A model generated the notes under the pieces. It was not told where the DNA came from. It saw nothing but the letters and a program-made list of their open reading frames with translations, and searched no databases. Below are positions 23,743 through 34,687 of a stretch of DNA of 64,000 nt, piece by piece (position 1 is the stretch's first letter; every line of letters starts with the position of its first letter). The stretch is from Singulisphaera sp. GP187 (GTDB lineage: Bacteria; Planctomycetota; Planctomycetia; Isosphaerales; Isosphaeraceae): the NCBI RefSeq assembly GCF_900129635.1, contig NZ_FSRB01000002.1:1578727-1642726 (forward strand), in the 5' to 3' direction. A program made the position numbers and the translations under genes.

Positions 23743-25770
23743 TCACCGCGATGACCGAGACCGTCCGGAAGACTTGGATTTCGGGATCATGTTCACCTGG
23801 GTCAGCGTTAATGTTTCTGCCGCGGGGTCGAGCTTGTACGAGAACTGATTGAGGAAATGGGTCCCCAGCACCGGAGGGGCATCGTAGGCTTCGAGCACCA
23901 CGACGCACTCGACGTTGGGGATCTTCAACGGTCCCAACTCCACGGATTTGATCGTCGTCCGCTTGGCCCGAAGGGTTTGACCATCCTCCATCAGGAGGTC
24001 GAACTCCGGCGAGGCTTCGCTCAACTCGATCTCGAGCGCGAGGGCAGACGCTCTGGAGAGGCGGACAACCTCAATGGCGGGATCGACGACCATCGTCTGG
24101 CTCTGACCGTTGATGATGGCATCGACCTGAATGGCCGTCTTGTCGGCCACCAAGGGGAGCTCCACGGTCTGGATCAGTTTCTCGGCTCGCTTCAGGATGT
24201 CGACCGCTCCCTTGGGGAGCGGGACCACGATGGCCTTCATCCTCGCTTTCGCCTTCTTGACCGCGGGGTCGTTCTCCAACTGGTCGTGCTTCTCCTGGCT
24301 GTCGTCCACCGCCTTGCGAAGGGCGAGGGCATTCTGTACGAACCCATCCCGATTGGTCGCGACGTTCTCGGCGAGTTTCTTACGAACCTCGGCGACCTCC
24401 TGCTCGTCTTTCCGCAAGTTCGCCAGCTCGGTTTTTGCTCCGGCCAACTGAGCGGTCAATTGCGCCTTGCGGGTGGCCTGGGTCGCCTTGGCGACTTGCT
24501 CTTCGAGTTTCTCGATAGTCGCCGCCAACTCCTCCGCTCGCTTCGGACGCGACTCCTCATCGCGTTGCTGATCCTTCTGCTTGCCCAACGCGTTTCCTAA
24601 CCGATCCTCGAACGTGCTCGTCTGGAACGCGAGCGAATTGATGTCCTGATCCAGCCCCACCACGAGCCTTTTTCCTTTGTTCGAGGCATGCAAGTCCTTT
24701 GACTTGAGCAAGTCAGACCGCATTTTCGCGATGTTGGATCGGTAGTTTTCCACGGGCCCGAGTGCAAATTTGAGGTCGGTCCCCCGATTCAGGTCCTCCA
24801 GTGCTGCGATGACTTGTCGGTCGTTCGCGAGGTCGTCATACCGTTTTTGAACCGACTCCGTCGCGACGACCAGCGCTCCCTGGCGCCGCTGGATCTCTCC
24901 TTCTTTCGCGAGGGCCATCGAACCGAGCTGATCGTACTCACGTTGCGCTTGAATGAGTTGGAACTGGAGTTCCGCGGCCTGGTATTCGAGGCTCACATTC
25001 CGCGATTGGAGGATTTGCCACTGCCTTTGATCATTCAGGTCCTCAAGGTTCGACGACTTGTCGCCTAGCGCATTCGGAGTTCCCTTCTGAGGGGAATCCG
25101 CAGTTGCTTGATCGCGAAGTCGTTTTCGCTCGACCTGTCTGGCTTGGAGGGCGGCCATGGTTTGATAACCTTGCCGGCATTCATATTCCCACGCCTGCAA
25201 GACCTTCAATTGTCGCGCCGCGGCGATCGTGAGCTGTTCCATTCTCGCCACGATCCGCTCCCATTCCGCGGAGGCCTGCCTGATTCCTTGCAGACCCTGC
25301 GTTCTGAGCTCGTCTTCCGCGGCCAGGACGTAAACCTGGCCCGATCGTGACAAGCCTTTCGCGGTGAGTACCTCATCCGGTCGTGGCTTGTCACTTTCGG
25401 AGGGCGCGGTTCCAGGGCGATCCATCGGCGGGATCACCACGGGTCTTGGCACTTCAGTCGGAGAGGCCCGAACGACTTCGGGCTGATTTTTTTCGACCGG
25501 CATCGACGTCTTGCTCGTCGCCAGCGCGGCGGTCCCGACCTCAATCGGTTCCGTCGCTGGCTCTGGCTCCCGCGCGGGCTCCGATTCCACGACGGCAACG
25601 TCAACGGCCGGAGGGATCGGCTTCACGTCGGTCTGGATCGGCTCGGGGGCCGTTACCGGAATCGGCGGCTGAGGGTTTGAGACCGACATCCTGCCGGCAA
25701 GAAACCCGACGAGAGTCGTCACGGCAATCAGGGAGCTGAAGACCAGCAACGATCGGGATCGTGAGGACAT
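23743..25770 (-). CDS. Membrane-anchored coiled-coil protein with degenerate aspartic-protease-like domain
   Basis: 675 residues. One N-terminal transmembrane helix (LLVFSSLIAVTTLVGFLAG) is followed by a Pro/Glu-rich linker to about 130, then long heptad-rich helices (about 140-520, with many Gln, Glu and Arg). The last 130 residues resemble a retropepsin-like (clan AA) domain: VDAIINGQSQTMVVDPAIEVV, then SVELGPLKIPNVECVVV and VLGTHFLNQFSYKLD. The usual catalytic DTG is DPA here, so activity is doubtful. It converges on the kinase gene with 15 bp between stops. Function is unknown. Confidence 0.7.
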   Translation of the reverse strand: MSSRSRSLLVFSSLIAVTTLVGFLAGRMSVSNPQPPIPVTAPEPIQTDVKPIPPAVDVAVVESEPAREPEPATEPIEVGTAALATSKTSMPVEKNQPEVVRASPTEVPRPVVIPPMDRPGTAPSESDKPRPDEVLTAKGLSRSGQVYVLAAEDELRTQGLQGIRQASAEWERIVARMEQLTIAAARQLKVLQAWEYECRQGYQTMAALQARQVERKRLRDQATADSPQKGTPNALGDKSSNLEDLNDQRQWQILQSRNVSLEYQAAELQFQLIQAQREYDQLGSMALAKEGEIQRRQGALVVATESVQKRYDDLANDRQVIAALEDLNRGTDLKFALGPVENYRSNIAKMRSDLLKSKDLHASNKGKRLVVGLDQDINSLAFQTSTFEDRLGNALGKQKDQQRDEESRPKRAEELAATIEKLEEQVAKATQATRKAQLTAQLAGAKTELANLRKDEQEVAEVRKKLAENVATNRDGFVQNALALRKAVDDSQEKHDQLENDPAVKKAKARMKAIVVPLPKGAVDILKRAEKLIQTVELPLVADKTAIQVDAIINGQSQTMVVDPAIEVVRLSRASALALEIELSEASPEFDLLMEDGQTLRAKRTTIKSVELGPLKIPNVECVVVLEAYDAPPVLGTHFLNQFSYKLDPAAETLTLTQVNMIPKSKSSGRSRSSR

Positions 25771-26296
25771 CAGGGGAGGCTCCGGTTCCGTTCCGAATTG
25801 CCAGCTCAGGCGTCACTTGATGCTTGGGGCGTTTCGTTCACAGTGCAAGAGCGCTCGCCCTCACTTAGCCCGCACCCAATAAGGAACGGACTCTGGGGGA
25901 AACCAGTCCTCCCGAAGGTTTCGCCGCTTTGGCTGGCAACGATACCGGAAGCCGATTTGCCTGGACCGGGAGGTGCGTGGAACAAAGTTAACTTTATCGG
26001 AACCTGACTCCAGAGAGAAGTGGACGTTTCCAGTGGTTTACTTTCGGGGGGGGGCACAGGCCAAGCGGACGTGGGCAATTCGCGGGGAAACCGCTGGAAA
26101 CAGGAAGTCGCCACGCGGTTGAATATTTTGTTGGCAAGTCAGCGTGGCATCGGGTATAGAAAATGCTTGGAACCGCCGAATTTAAAGGTGAGCGCCTCTC
26201 CAAAAAAATGTCATGAGGCTTTCACCTCTGCCTGATTCTGCCCCGCCTTCTTGATTGAAGTCCTCGGCCAAGCCTGATGCCCGGAGGAACTTTCCC
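25771..26296. other. Intergenic region, nothing recognised
   Basis: About 525 bp between divergent genes. No RNA, repeat or believable frame is seen. The strip 26090-26210 is AT-richer and probably holds promoters for the cytochrome/DUF1553 gene on the right. Confidence 0.4.
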
Positions 26297-29122
26297 GTGA
26301 GCCGGAACCCTCTTTTCCTCTCGTGGGTTGTTGTGATCGGAGGGTTACTCCCCTCGGCGAGCGCTCCGGGTGCCGAGGAGCCGAAGCTCGACCTCGCGCA
26401 GGTCGAGGATTTCGAAATGAATGTGCGGCCGGTCTTGGTGACCAAATGCGTGGGCTGCCACGGCCCCGACAAGCAGAAAGGGGGACTCCGACTCGACTCG
26501 CGGACCTCCATGATGCAAGGGGGAGACTCCGGGCCGGCCATCGCGCCCGGGGCTCCGGATCAGAGTCGGTTGGTCGAGGCCATTCGCTACGGTGACGACC
26601 TTCAGATGCCCCCGAAGGGGAAGCTGAAAGAGACAGAGATCAACGCCCTGACGCGTTGGGTCAAGGCCGGCGCTCACTGGCCCGAGTCCCGGTCGGAGTC
26701 GGCCGCCACCGCCCCTGCCCCATCATCGTCCGCGGCGACGACTCTGATTTCCGCGCAGGACCGGGCGTTCTGGGCGTTCCGGCCGGTCACTGTGCCTCCG
26801 ACTCCGCACGTCAAGGATAAAAGCTGGCCCCGGTCGCCGATCGATGAGTTCGTGCTCAACAAGCTCGATGCGGCCGGGTTGAAGCCGGTCGCGGCTGCCG
26901 ATAAACGGACCTTGATTCGACGCGCGACGTTCGACCTGATCGGGCTGCCACCGACCGTTGAGGAGGTTGAGGCCTTTCTGCGCGACGACTCGCCCGAAGC
27001 GTTTGCTCGGGTGGTCGACCGCCTGCTTGCCTCGCCCCATTACGGCGAGCGCTGGGGGCGTCACTGGCTCGACGTCGCGCGGTATGGCGAGGACCAGGCG
27101 CATACGTTCGAAGCCCGGCTCTATCCGAGTGGATTCCGGTATCGCGACTGGGTCGTCAAGTCACTCAACGACGACAAGCCATACGACCAATTCGTCATGG
27201 AGCAGATCGCCGGCGACTTGCTCGACGGGCCCAATCGCGACGATCGGCTCGCTGCCCTCGGCTTCTTCGCCCTCGGGCCGGTCTATTACGGCAAAGCGGT
27301 TTACGACGAGCTCGATGACCGCGTCGATACGCTCAGCCGCGGCTTCCTCGGCCTGACGGTCGCCTGCGCCCGCTGCCACGACCACAAGTTCGACCCGATC
27401 CCCCAACGCGACTATTACGCCCTGGCCGGGATCTTCGCGAGCAGTCAGTACAAGGAGTATCCCCAGGCCTCTGCCGAGGTCATCGCCCACTATGACCAGG
27501 CCCAGGCCGCGATCAAGGCCAAGACCGACGAGATCGCTTCGTTCCAGCGCTCGGAATCCGCGCGGCTGAGCGAGGCGCTCATCTCTCAGACGGCGCGGTA
27601 TATGGTCGCTTCCTGGAAGCTCATGAACCGGCGGAAGGTCGAGCCGAAGCTCCAGACCTCCGACGTGGCCAAGGCGGAACAGGTCGAGCCGTTCTTCCTC
27701 GACCGCTGGGTGAAGTACCTCTGGCCCGAGCCGGCCGTCGAGCGTCCTTACCTGGCGCATTGGCTCAAGGTTGTCGCCGCTCAGGACAAGGCGGTTGACC
27801 TTTCCACGGACTCCGGTGCCCTGGCCCAGGTGACCGAGGAGGCGCACCGGTTCGAGACCTACCTCCAGTCGATCGTTGCGGTGAAGAAGGCGGTCGAGGC
27901 CCAGCAGAATGCCTCGAAGGCGATCGGCCTCGAGGCCAAGCCGGCCGAGTCTGTGGCGGGGGCGGGGGCGGGGGCGTCGCTCGCGGGCGTCGATAGCCAG
28001 GTCTTCGCGGAGATCGGCTCGCGTGACGGGCTCTTTGCCATTCCCAAGGACAGGGTGGATGGGCTGCTCTCCGCGGACGCGAAGGCGGCGTTGAAGACGC
28101 TCAAGTCCGAGCTGAACCGCTTGAAGAAAGAGGCGCCGCCGAAGTATGCCGTGACCCACGGGTTGGCCGAGGGGACGAGCATCGCGGACATGAAGCTCTT
28201 CCTGCGAGGGAACCCGGAAACCCCGGCGGACGATGTCCCTCGACGCTTTCTCTCGGTTCTGAGTCAGGAGAATCCCACGCCGTTCCGCCAAGGGAGTGGC
28301 CGGCTCGAACTGGCGCGGGCGATTGCCAGCCCGGCCAATCCGTTGACGGCTCGGGTGATGGTCAACCGGATCTGGGAGCACCACTTTGGCCGGGGCCTGG
28401 TCGGCACGCCCAGCAACTTCGGGCATATGGGGGAGCGGCCGACCCATCCCGAATTGCTCGACCATCTCGCGAGCCGGTTCATCGCGCTCGGATGGTCGAT
28501 CAAGGCGTTGCATCGCGAGATCATGGGATCGGCGACTTATCAACTGAGTGGTCAGTACGACGCGCGGAACAACGAGGTCGATCCGGACAATCACCTGCTC
28601 TGGAAGATGAATCGGCGCCGGCTCGAGGTCGAAGCCTGGCGCGACGCGATGCTCGCGGTATCCGGCACGCTCGACCCCACCCTCGGCGGCCCCTCGATCG
28701 CGTTGACTTCCTCCGAAAACAAGCGGAGGACGTTCTACGCCTCGATCAGCCGCCATAGCCTGGATGGCCTGCTCCGGCTCTTCGATTTCCCCGACCCGAA
28801 CATCACGAGCGACAAGCGGACCGTGACCGCGGTCCCGCTCCAGCAACTCTTCGTGCTCAACAGCACCTTCATGGAACACCAGGCCAAGGCCCTGGCCGCG
28901 CGGTTGCACGCGGTCCCGGACATGTCGCTTGCCGATCGGATCAAGCAGGCGTTCCTGGTGCTCTACGCCCGTCCCGCGAGCGAACGCGAAGTGCAATGGG
29001 CGTTGGAGTTCCTGGGAAGCGATGAGACGAAGCCCGATGGACAAGGTGGGGGCGCGCTCTCGAAGTGGGAGGAATACGCCCAGGTCCTGCTGGGAACCAA
29101 CGAATTTACGTTCGTGGATTAA
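26297..29122 (+). CDS. Planctomycete cytochrome c / DUF1549 / DUF1553 protein
   Basis: 941 residues from a GTG at 26297 with CGGAGGAAC seven bases upstream; an ATG 42 bp earlier lacks a ribosome-binding site. A signal peptide (FLSWVVVIGGLLPSASAPGA) is followed by a C-type heme motif CVGCHGPDKQKGGLRLD at about residues 51-67. DUF1549 spans about 165-400 (SPIDEFVLNKLDAAGLKP, then TLSRGFLGLTVACARCHDHKFDP with a second CxxCH), and DUF1553 about 650-920 (LTARVMVNRIWEHHFGRGLV). These are exported proteins of uncertain, possibly redox or degradative, function, almost always paired with DUF1501 as here. Confidence 0.92.
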   Translation: MSRNPLFLSWVVVIGGLLPSASAPGAEEPKLDLAQVEDFEMNVRPVLVTKCVGCHGPDKQKGGLRLDSRTSMMQGGDSGPAIAPGAPDQSRLVEAIRYGDDLQMPPKGKLKETEINALTRWVKAGAHWPESRSESAATAPAPSSSAATTLISAQDRAFWAFRPVTVPPTPHVKDKSWPRSPIDEFVLNKLDAAGLKPVAAADKRTLIRRATFDLIGLPPTVEEVEAFLRDDSPEAFARVVDRLLASPHYGERWGRHWLDVARYGEDQAHTFEARLYPSGFRYRDWVVKSLNDDKPYDQFVMEQIAGDLLDGPNRDDRLAALGFFALGPVYYGKAVYDELDDRVDTLSRGFLGLTVACARCHDHKFDPIPQRDYYALAGIFASSQYKEYPQASAEVIAHYDQAQAAIKAKTDEIASFQRSESARLSEALISQTARYMVASWKLMNRRKVEPKLQTSDVAKAEQVEPFFLDRWVKYLWPEPAVERPYLAHWLKVVAAQDKAVDLSTDSGALAQVTEEAHRFETYLQSIVAVKKAVEAQQNASKAIGLEAKPAESVAGAGAGASLAGVDSQVFAEIGSRDGLFAIPKDRVDGLLSADAKAALKTLKSELNRLKKEAPPKYAVTHGLAEGTSIADMKLFLRGNPETPADDVPRRFLSVLSQENPTPFRQGSGRLELARAIASPANPLTARVMVNRIWEHHFGRGLVGTPSNFGHMGERPTHPELLDHLASRFIALGWSIKALHREIMGSATYQLSGQYDARNNEVDPDNHLLWKMNRRRLEVEAWRDAMLAVSGTLDPTLGGPSIALTSSENKRRTFYASISRHSLDGLLRLFDFPDPNITSDKRTVTAVPLQQLFVLNSTFMEHQAKALAARLHAVPDMSLADRIKQAFLVLYARPASEREVQWALEFLGSDETKPDGQGGGALSKWEEYAQVLLGTNEFTFVD

Positions 29123-29205
29123 TCAGCCGGGAGAATCCTCGCGAGCGGATTCTCGGATCGTCGGGCGGCGTGCGAAACAAGTTCGAAGTCTGAGGCGACG
29201 GAGAT

Positions 29206-30630
<1,425 letters not shown>

Positions 30631-30648
30631 ATTTGTTGGTTTGAATTG

Positions 30649-30906
30649 AGCCCCATCGGGGCAGCCCAAGGAAGCCCAGGGCAACGCCCTGGGGACTTGG
30701 TCGAAATGATCAGCAGCCCTGAAAGGGCGACCTAAAGGGTTATGGCTACAAGGCTAATGTCGCAAGGTGATGGCTCGGATTAGGTCGCCCTTTTAGGGGT
30801 GATGAGTGTAAATATGTCGATTTCCCGGGGCGTTGCCCCGGGCTTCCTTAGGCCGCCCCGTTGGGGCTAATACCGGCCAACGCGTGCGCCGCTCGACGGT
30901 CAACCG
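30649..30906. repeat. MITE-like palindromic element, GCCC-rich family
   Basis: Outer arms 30650-30700 and 30819-30868 are inverted copies (AGCCCCATCGGGGCAGCCC and its near complement), with an inner inverted pair around 30711-30736 and 30781-30800 (AAAGGGCGACCTAAAGGG). The right about 100 bp (to 30906) recurs in opposite orientation at 36252-36350. No open frame lies inside. Confidence 0.7.
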
Positions 30907-30921
30907 CTGTAAGGAAGAATC

Positions 30922-31980
30922 GTGACCCGTAGCGTAGTGAGTCACCGTGAGTCCGGGCGCGTGGAGAGACGGATGCTTCGACGATACGCCCGTGGTGGAG
31001 ACTTGCGCGGAAAGACTACGTGGGGGATCGTCTGGTTCACGATCGCAACGTCGCAATACGTTGGCCCCGTGGTCGTTCGGGCGGCGGATCACGCGAACGA
31101 GGAACGTGTCGAACGCCGGGTATTGTCCTTCCTGGCGACGGAAGTGCCTCAATGGTTCCGGGAGAATCATTGCTACTCGTGTCATAACAATGGCGATGCC
31201 GCGCGTGCGTTGTTCGCCGCGAAAAAGCTGGGCGTCAGCCTGCCTGAGGACGCTCTTCGCGACACGATTGCGTTTCTCGAGCGACCGGAGCGCTGGGACA
31301 AGAATGGGGTCGACGCCGCGTTCAGCGACAAGCGCCTGGCGCGGCTCCAGTTCGCCAATGCGCTGGCGGCGGCCGTCGACGCCAACGCGATCGGGGATCG
31401 ATCGGTGCTCCTGAATGCGGCGGCCCGTCTGGTGGTTGACCAGGCGCCAGACGGCTCGTGGAACATTGATGAAGTGGCCTTGATCGGTTCGCCCGCCACC
31501 TACGGCGCACCGCTCGCAACCGCCCTGGCGCGCCGGACCCTTCTCACCGCCGATGCCGATCGGTTCGCGGGACCGATACGTCAGGCGGGGCGTTGGCTTC
31601 AAGCTCGGCCCGTGCGAAACACCCTGGATGTTGCCGCGATCTTGATCGGGTTGAAACCGACCGAGGTGCCGTCCGACCTGCGGGTGCGCTGTCTCGACCT
31701 GATTCGAAAGGGCCGGTCGACGGACGGAGGATGGGGCCCGTTCCCGACCTCCCCTCCCGAGGCGTTCGATACCGCGATCACCCTGCTCGCCCTCAGCCGC
31801 TGGCCCGCTCCGCCTCCAGAGGTGGCTTCCTTCATCCAAGGGGGGCGGAGTTACCTTGTCGCCAATCAAGCCGAGGACGGGAGCTGGCCCGAAACCACCC
31901 GTCCAACCGGTGGCGAGAGCTACGCCCAACGCCTTTCGACCACCGGTTGGGTTGCTCTGGCTCTGCTCGCCACGGATTGA
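30922..31980 (+). CDS. Secreted cyclase/prenyltransferase-repeat protein with CxxCH motif
   Basis: 352 residues from GTG 30922 with AAGGAAG upstream. A hydrophobic segment at about 34-53 looks like a signal anchor. CYSCHNNGDAARAL at about 90 is a CxxCH heme-type motif. After it come squalene-cyclase-like alpha/alpha repeats with QW-type elements: APDGSWNIDEV, STDGGWGPFPTSP and AEDGSWPETT, each followed by a helix with ALALL/ALARR patterns. Such repeats build alpha-toroids. With no catalytic DxDD seen, a cyclase activity is not supported; a heme-bearing alpha-toroid in the periplasm is a fair description. Confidence 0.7.
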   Translation: MTRSVVSHRESGRVERRMLRRYARGGDLRGKTTWGIVWFTIATSQYVGPVVVRAADHANEERVERRVLSFLATEVPQWFRENHCYSCHNNGDAARALFAAKKLGVSLPEDALRDTIAFLERPERWDKNGVDAAFSDKRLARLQFANALAAAVDANAIGDRSVLLNAAARLVVDQAPDGSWNIDEVALIGSPATYGAPLATALARRTLLTADADRFAGPIRQAGRWLQARPVRNTLDVAAILIGLKPTEVPSDLRVRCLDLIRKGRSTDGGWGPFPTSPPEAFDTAITLLALSRWPAPPPEVASFIQGGRSYLVANQAEDGSWPETTRPTGGESYAQRLSTTGWVALALLATD

Positions 31981-32131
31981 AGCGGGGCGTTTGCTGCCCC
32001 GAAGGGATAGCCTTTTCTCGTCAATTATGAAAATGGCGACGTGTTTTGGATCCCGAAAGGCGACCGCCCGAGCCAGGCCCTGGCTCTTGGCGGTCGCCCC
32101 TTCGGGACGGCTTGGATGATGGTTTCGACGC

Positions 32132-34507
32132 TTAATCCTTGACCGGCGACGGCCCCTTCTCGATTTCCTCGAACGGGATGTTCAGGATCGGGTAGGCGCT
32201 CCAATCCTTGTGGTCGAAGTGCCACCACTCGTTGATGTTGACGGTGAATCCTTCCTTTTCCATGGCGTGGCGGAGCAACTCGCGGTGCCAGTGCTGGAGG
32301 GAGGTTCCGCCGGGATAGTCGGGATAGGAGCGCTGGGAGAATTCGTCATAGCCGCCGACCATCGGCACTGGCTTACCGGTGGCGATTTCGTAGAGGGTCA
32401 GGTCGATCGCGGAGCCGCGGTTGTGTCTCGATCCCTTGGCCGGGTTCGCGACGAAGATCTTGCTCGGTCCGGGCGTTGCGTCCCAAAACATCTTGGTGAC
32501 GTACCAGGGGCGGTACGAGTCGTGGATCAGGATCCCGTACCCGAGCGGTTTGAGCGCCTGGTGAACTTTTTTGAGGGCCTCGGCGACCGGCCGTTGCATG
32601 AACGAGCGGGCCGAGGAATAGAGGGGAGTTCCCATAAAGTTATTCGCGGATGCGTAGCGGATGTCAAGCTTGATCGACGGCTCGATCGTGGTGATGTCGA
32701 CCAGGTCCGGGGCGCGGAACTCGTCGGCCTCGCGCGGCGGCTGCGCGGCGAGGGCTTCCACCCGCAGGTCGGCGACCGGCCGGAGAGGCTGGATCCGGAA
32801 GGTGGCGCCATCCTCTCCATCAATGGGCCGACGCACGAACCGGACTTCGGCCGCCACCACGTCTTTGACGCGACCGTTCTCATCTCGACTGAACTTCAAG
32901 CTTTCACCGTCGTAGAGCCCACGGGGAGGAAACCGGAAGTGATCGGGGGAGACCTCTTCGAGGGGGTACGAGAAGAACCACTCGATCAGAGCGTGGAGCT
33001 TACCGTCGTTCTCATAGATAAACAGGACGTTATGATCCCAACCGTATTCGCCGATCAGGCCCGCCCAGCGCTCGGGTGAGGGCTCGGGTTTGGCCACCGC
33101 CACGCGAGTCAGAGGGGTGCCATCGACGATGAGTTGATCCCCCTTATGCTCGACCTTGGACCCATAATCGAGCAGGTCGTCGACGATGAGTTGATCCCCC
33201 GACTTGCGAAGTTCGGCCCGCGCCCCTCCATCCCGAGGAGTCAGGTAGAGCTTGCCGTTGCGGGCGAGCAAGTCGACCGCTTGATCGCCACCGGCGTATC
33301 GTCCTTCGAGGCTCAGGGCGAGTTCCGGAGGCACGGGGGAACTGGACTCAAGCGCGGGTAAGGGCTTGCTCGCGCGCACCGCGAGCATCAGCCTTAAGGC
33401 GGTGTCGGCAATCCGTTTGGTCAGGGCGTTGGCACAGTCTCGGTTCGCGATCACGACGACGCCCAGCTTCTCGTCGGGGAGCGCACCCACCTCGGTGGCG
33501 AAGCCATAAACCGCGCCGCCGTGTCCGATCCGGCGGTGTCCATCGATATCGGCGAGCGCGAAGCCAAACCCGAATTTCGACTTGTCGCCGGCCTTCGAGA
33601 ACTGCGGCTCGATCATTTGCCGGAGCGTTTCAGGCTTGAGGATCGTGGCCCCGTCCGGCCCTTTGCCATCGGCGAAGAGCGTGCTGAGGAATCGGCCGAG
33701 GTCGAGGACGTTCGAATAGAGGTTGCCGGCCGGTGCCGTGCCCAGGGCGAACGTCGGCGCGGCGAACGAGCGGCCGTCGAACGTCGCCATCGCTCCCTTG
33801 GCCAGGTACGGCTTCATCGCGGGAGTCGGCGCGAACCGGGTCCGATCGAGCCGGAGCGGGCCGAAGAGCCGGCGCTCCATGGCTTGCGAGAAGGGCTCGC
33901 CGCCTACGCGCTCGAGCACCAAGCCGACCACCGCGATGCCCGCATTGGAGTATTTGGTTTTGAACTCGGGTGCATAGACCAGCGCTGTGTCGTTTAGGCT
34001 TTTCACCGTCGCGTCGAGCGAGGGCTCGGTCGGGTCGAAATAGTGGCCGACCGGAGATTCGCGGACGAGTCCCGAGCGATGGGACATGAGTTGCCGGAGC
34101 GTGATCGGCTTCCCCTTGGTCTGCTTGGGCGCGAACCCGGGCAAGGAGTCGGACACGGGGGCGTCAAGGTCGAGCAACCCCTGTTCGACGAGTTGCATCA
34201 CCGCGATATCGGTGAAGAGCTTGGAGACCGAGCCGACGCGGTAGACCGTCTCGGCCGAGGCGGGGACGCGTCGGCGCGGATCGGCGAAGCCGAAGCCCCG
34301 GGCCCAGGCGACCTGCTGGTCGTCGATCAAGGCGATCGAGAGGCCCGGGATCTCCTTCTGATCGATCTCCGAACTGATCCAACTCTCGAGTTTCTTGGCG
34401 ACTTCCGCGTACGGTTCTCGAGGCGGGACGGTGGCGTCGGCCATCGTCGCACGCGGGATCAGCGTCGTGAGGACCAAGAGGGTCAACGCAGCGATGGCGC
34501 GGATCAC
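32132..34507 (-). CDS. Beta-lactamase-like hydrolase fused to VanX-type D-Ala-D-Ala dipeptidase
   Basis: 791 residues with signal peptide (AIAALTLLVLTTLIPRATMA). Residues about 28-380 are a serine beta-lactamase/DD-peptidase-like domain: SVSKLF (SxxK), YSNAG (YxN) and HGG near 320. About 380-575 is a beta-rich linker with DUF3471-like features. Residues about 590-785 are peptidase M15D: SYRPWYV, SRHNRGSAIDLTLY (His/Asp zinc ligands) and EWWHFDH (Glu and final His). VanX-type enzymes split D-Ala-D-Ala. Combined, the protein probably trims cell-wall peptides in the periplasm. The fusion is uncommon. Confidence 0.85.
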   Translation of the reverse strand: MIRAIAALTLLVLTTLIPRATMADATVPPREPYAEVAKKLESWISSEIDQKEIPGLSIALIDDQQVAWARGFGFADPRRRVPASAETVYRVGSVSKLFTDIAVMQLVEQGLLDLDAPVSDSLPGFAPKQTKGKPITLRQLMSHRSGLVRESPVGHYFDPTEPSLDATVKSLNDTALVYAPEFKTKYSNAGIAVVGLVLERVGGEPFSQAMERRLFGPLRLDRTRFAPTPAMKPYLAKGAMATFDGRSFAAPTFALGTAPAGNLYSNVLDLGRFLSTLFADGKGPDGATILKPETLRQMIEPQFSKAGDKSKFGFGFALADIDGHRRIGHGGAVYGFATEVGALPDEKLGVVVIANRDCANALTKRIADTALRLMLAVRASKPLPALESSSPVPPELALSLEGRYAGGDQAVDLLARNGKLYLTPRDGGARAELRKSGDQLIVDDLLDYGSKVEHKGDQLIVDGTPLTRVAVAKPEPSPERWAGLIGEYGWDHNVLFIYENDGKLHALIEWFFSYPLEEVSPDHFRFPPRGLYDGESLKFSRDENGRVKDVVAAEVRFVRRPIDGEDGATFRIQPLRPVADLRVEALAAQPPREADEFRAPDLVDITTIEPSIKLDIRYASANNFMGTPLYSSARSFMQRPVAEALKKVHQALKPLGYGILIHDSYRPWYVTKMFWDATPGPSKIFVANPAKGSRHNRGSAIDLTLYEIATGKPVPMVGGYDEFSQRSYPDYPGGTSLQHWHRELLRHAMEKEGFTVNINEWWHFDHKDWSAYPILNIPFEEIEKGPSPVKD

Positions 34508-34687
34508 AACACACTCCGTTTCCAGTCGAAGCCGAGCCCGACGAATCCGGACGGGATCCGCTCGAGCGACTCTTCGGATTCAAGCCTCGGACGTCGAGCA
34601 GGTCCGAGGTGCGCGTTCTCCCAAGGACAAGATCGTCGCCGAAGACTGCGATCGAGGCAATGATCGTGCGGGTCAGGCCACCTGGTT

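Noticed and set aside
27161..29044. 627-residue open frame opposite the cytochrome/DUF1553 gene
   Set aside because: Antisense shadow typical of GC-rich coding DNA.
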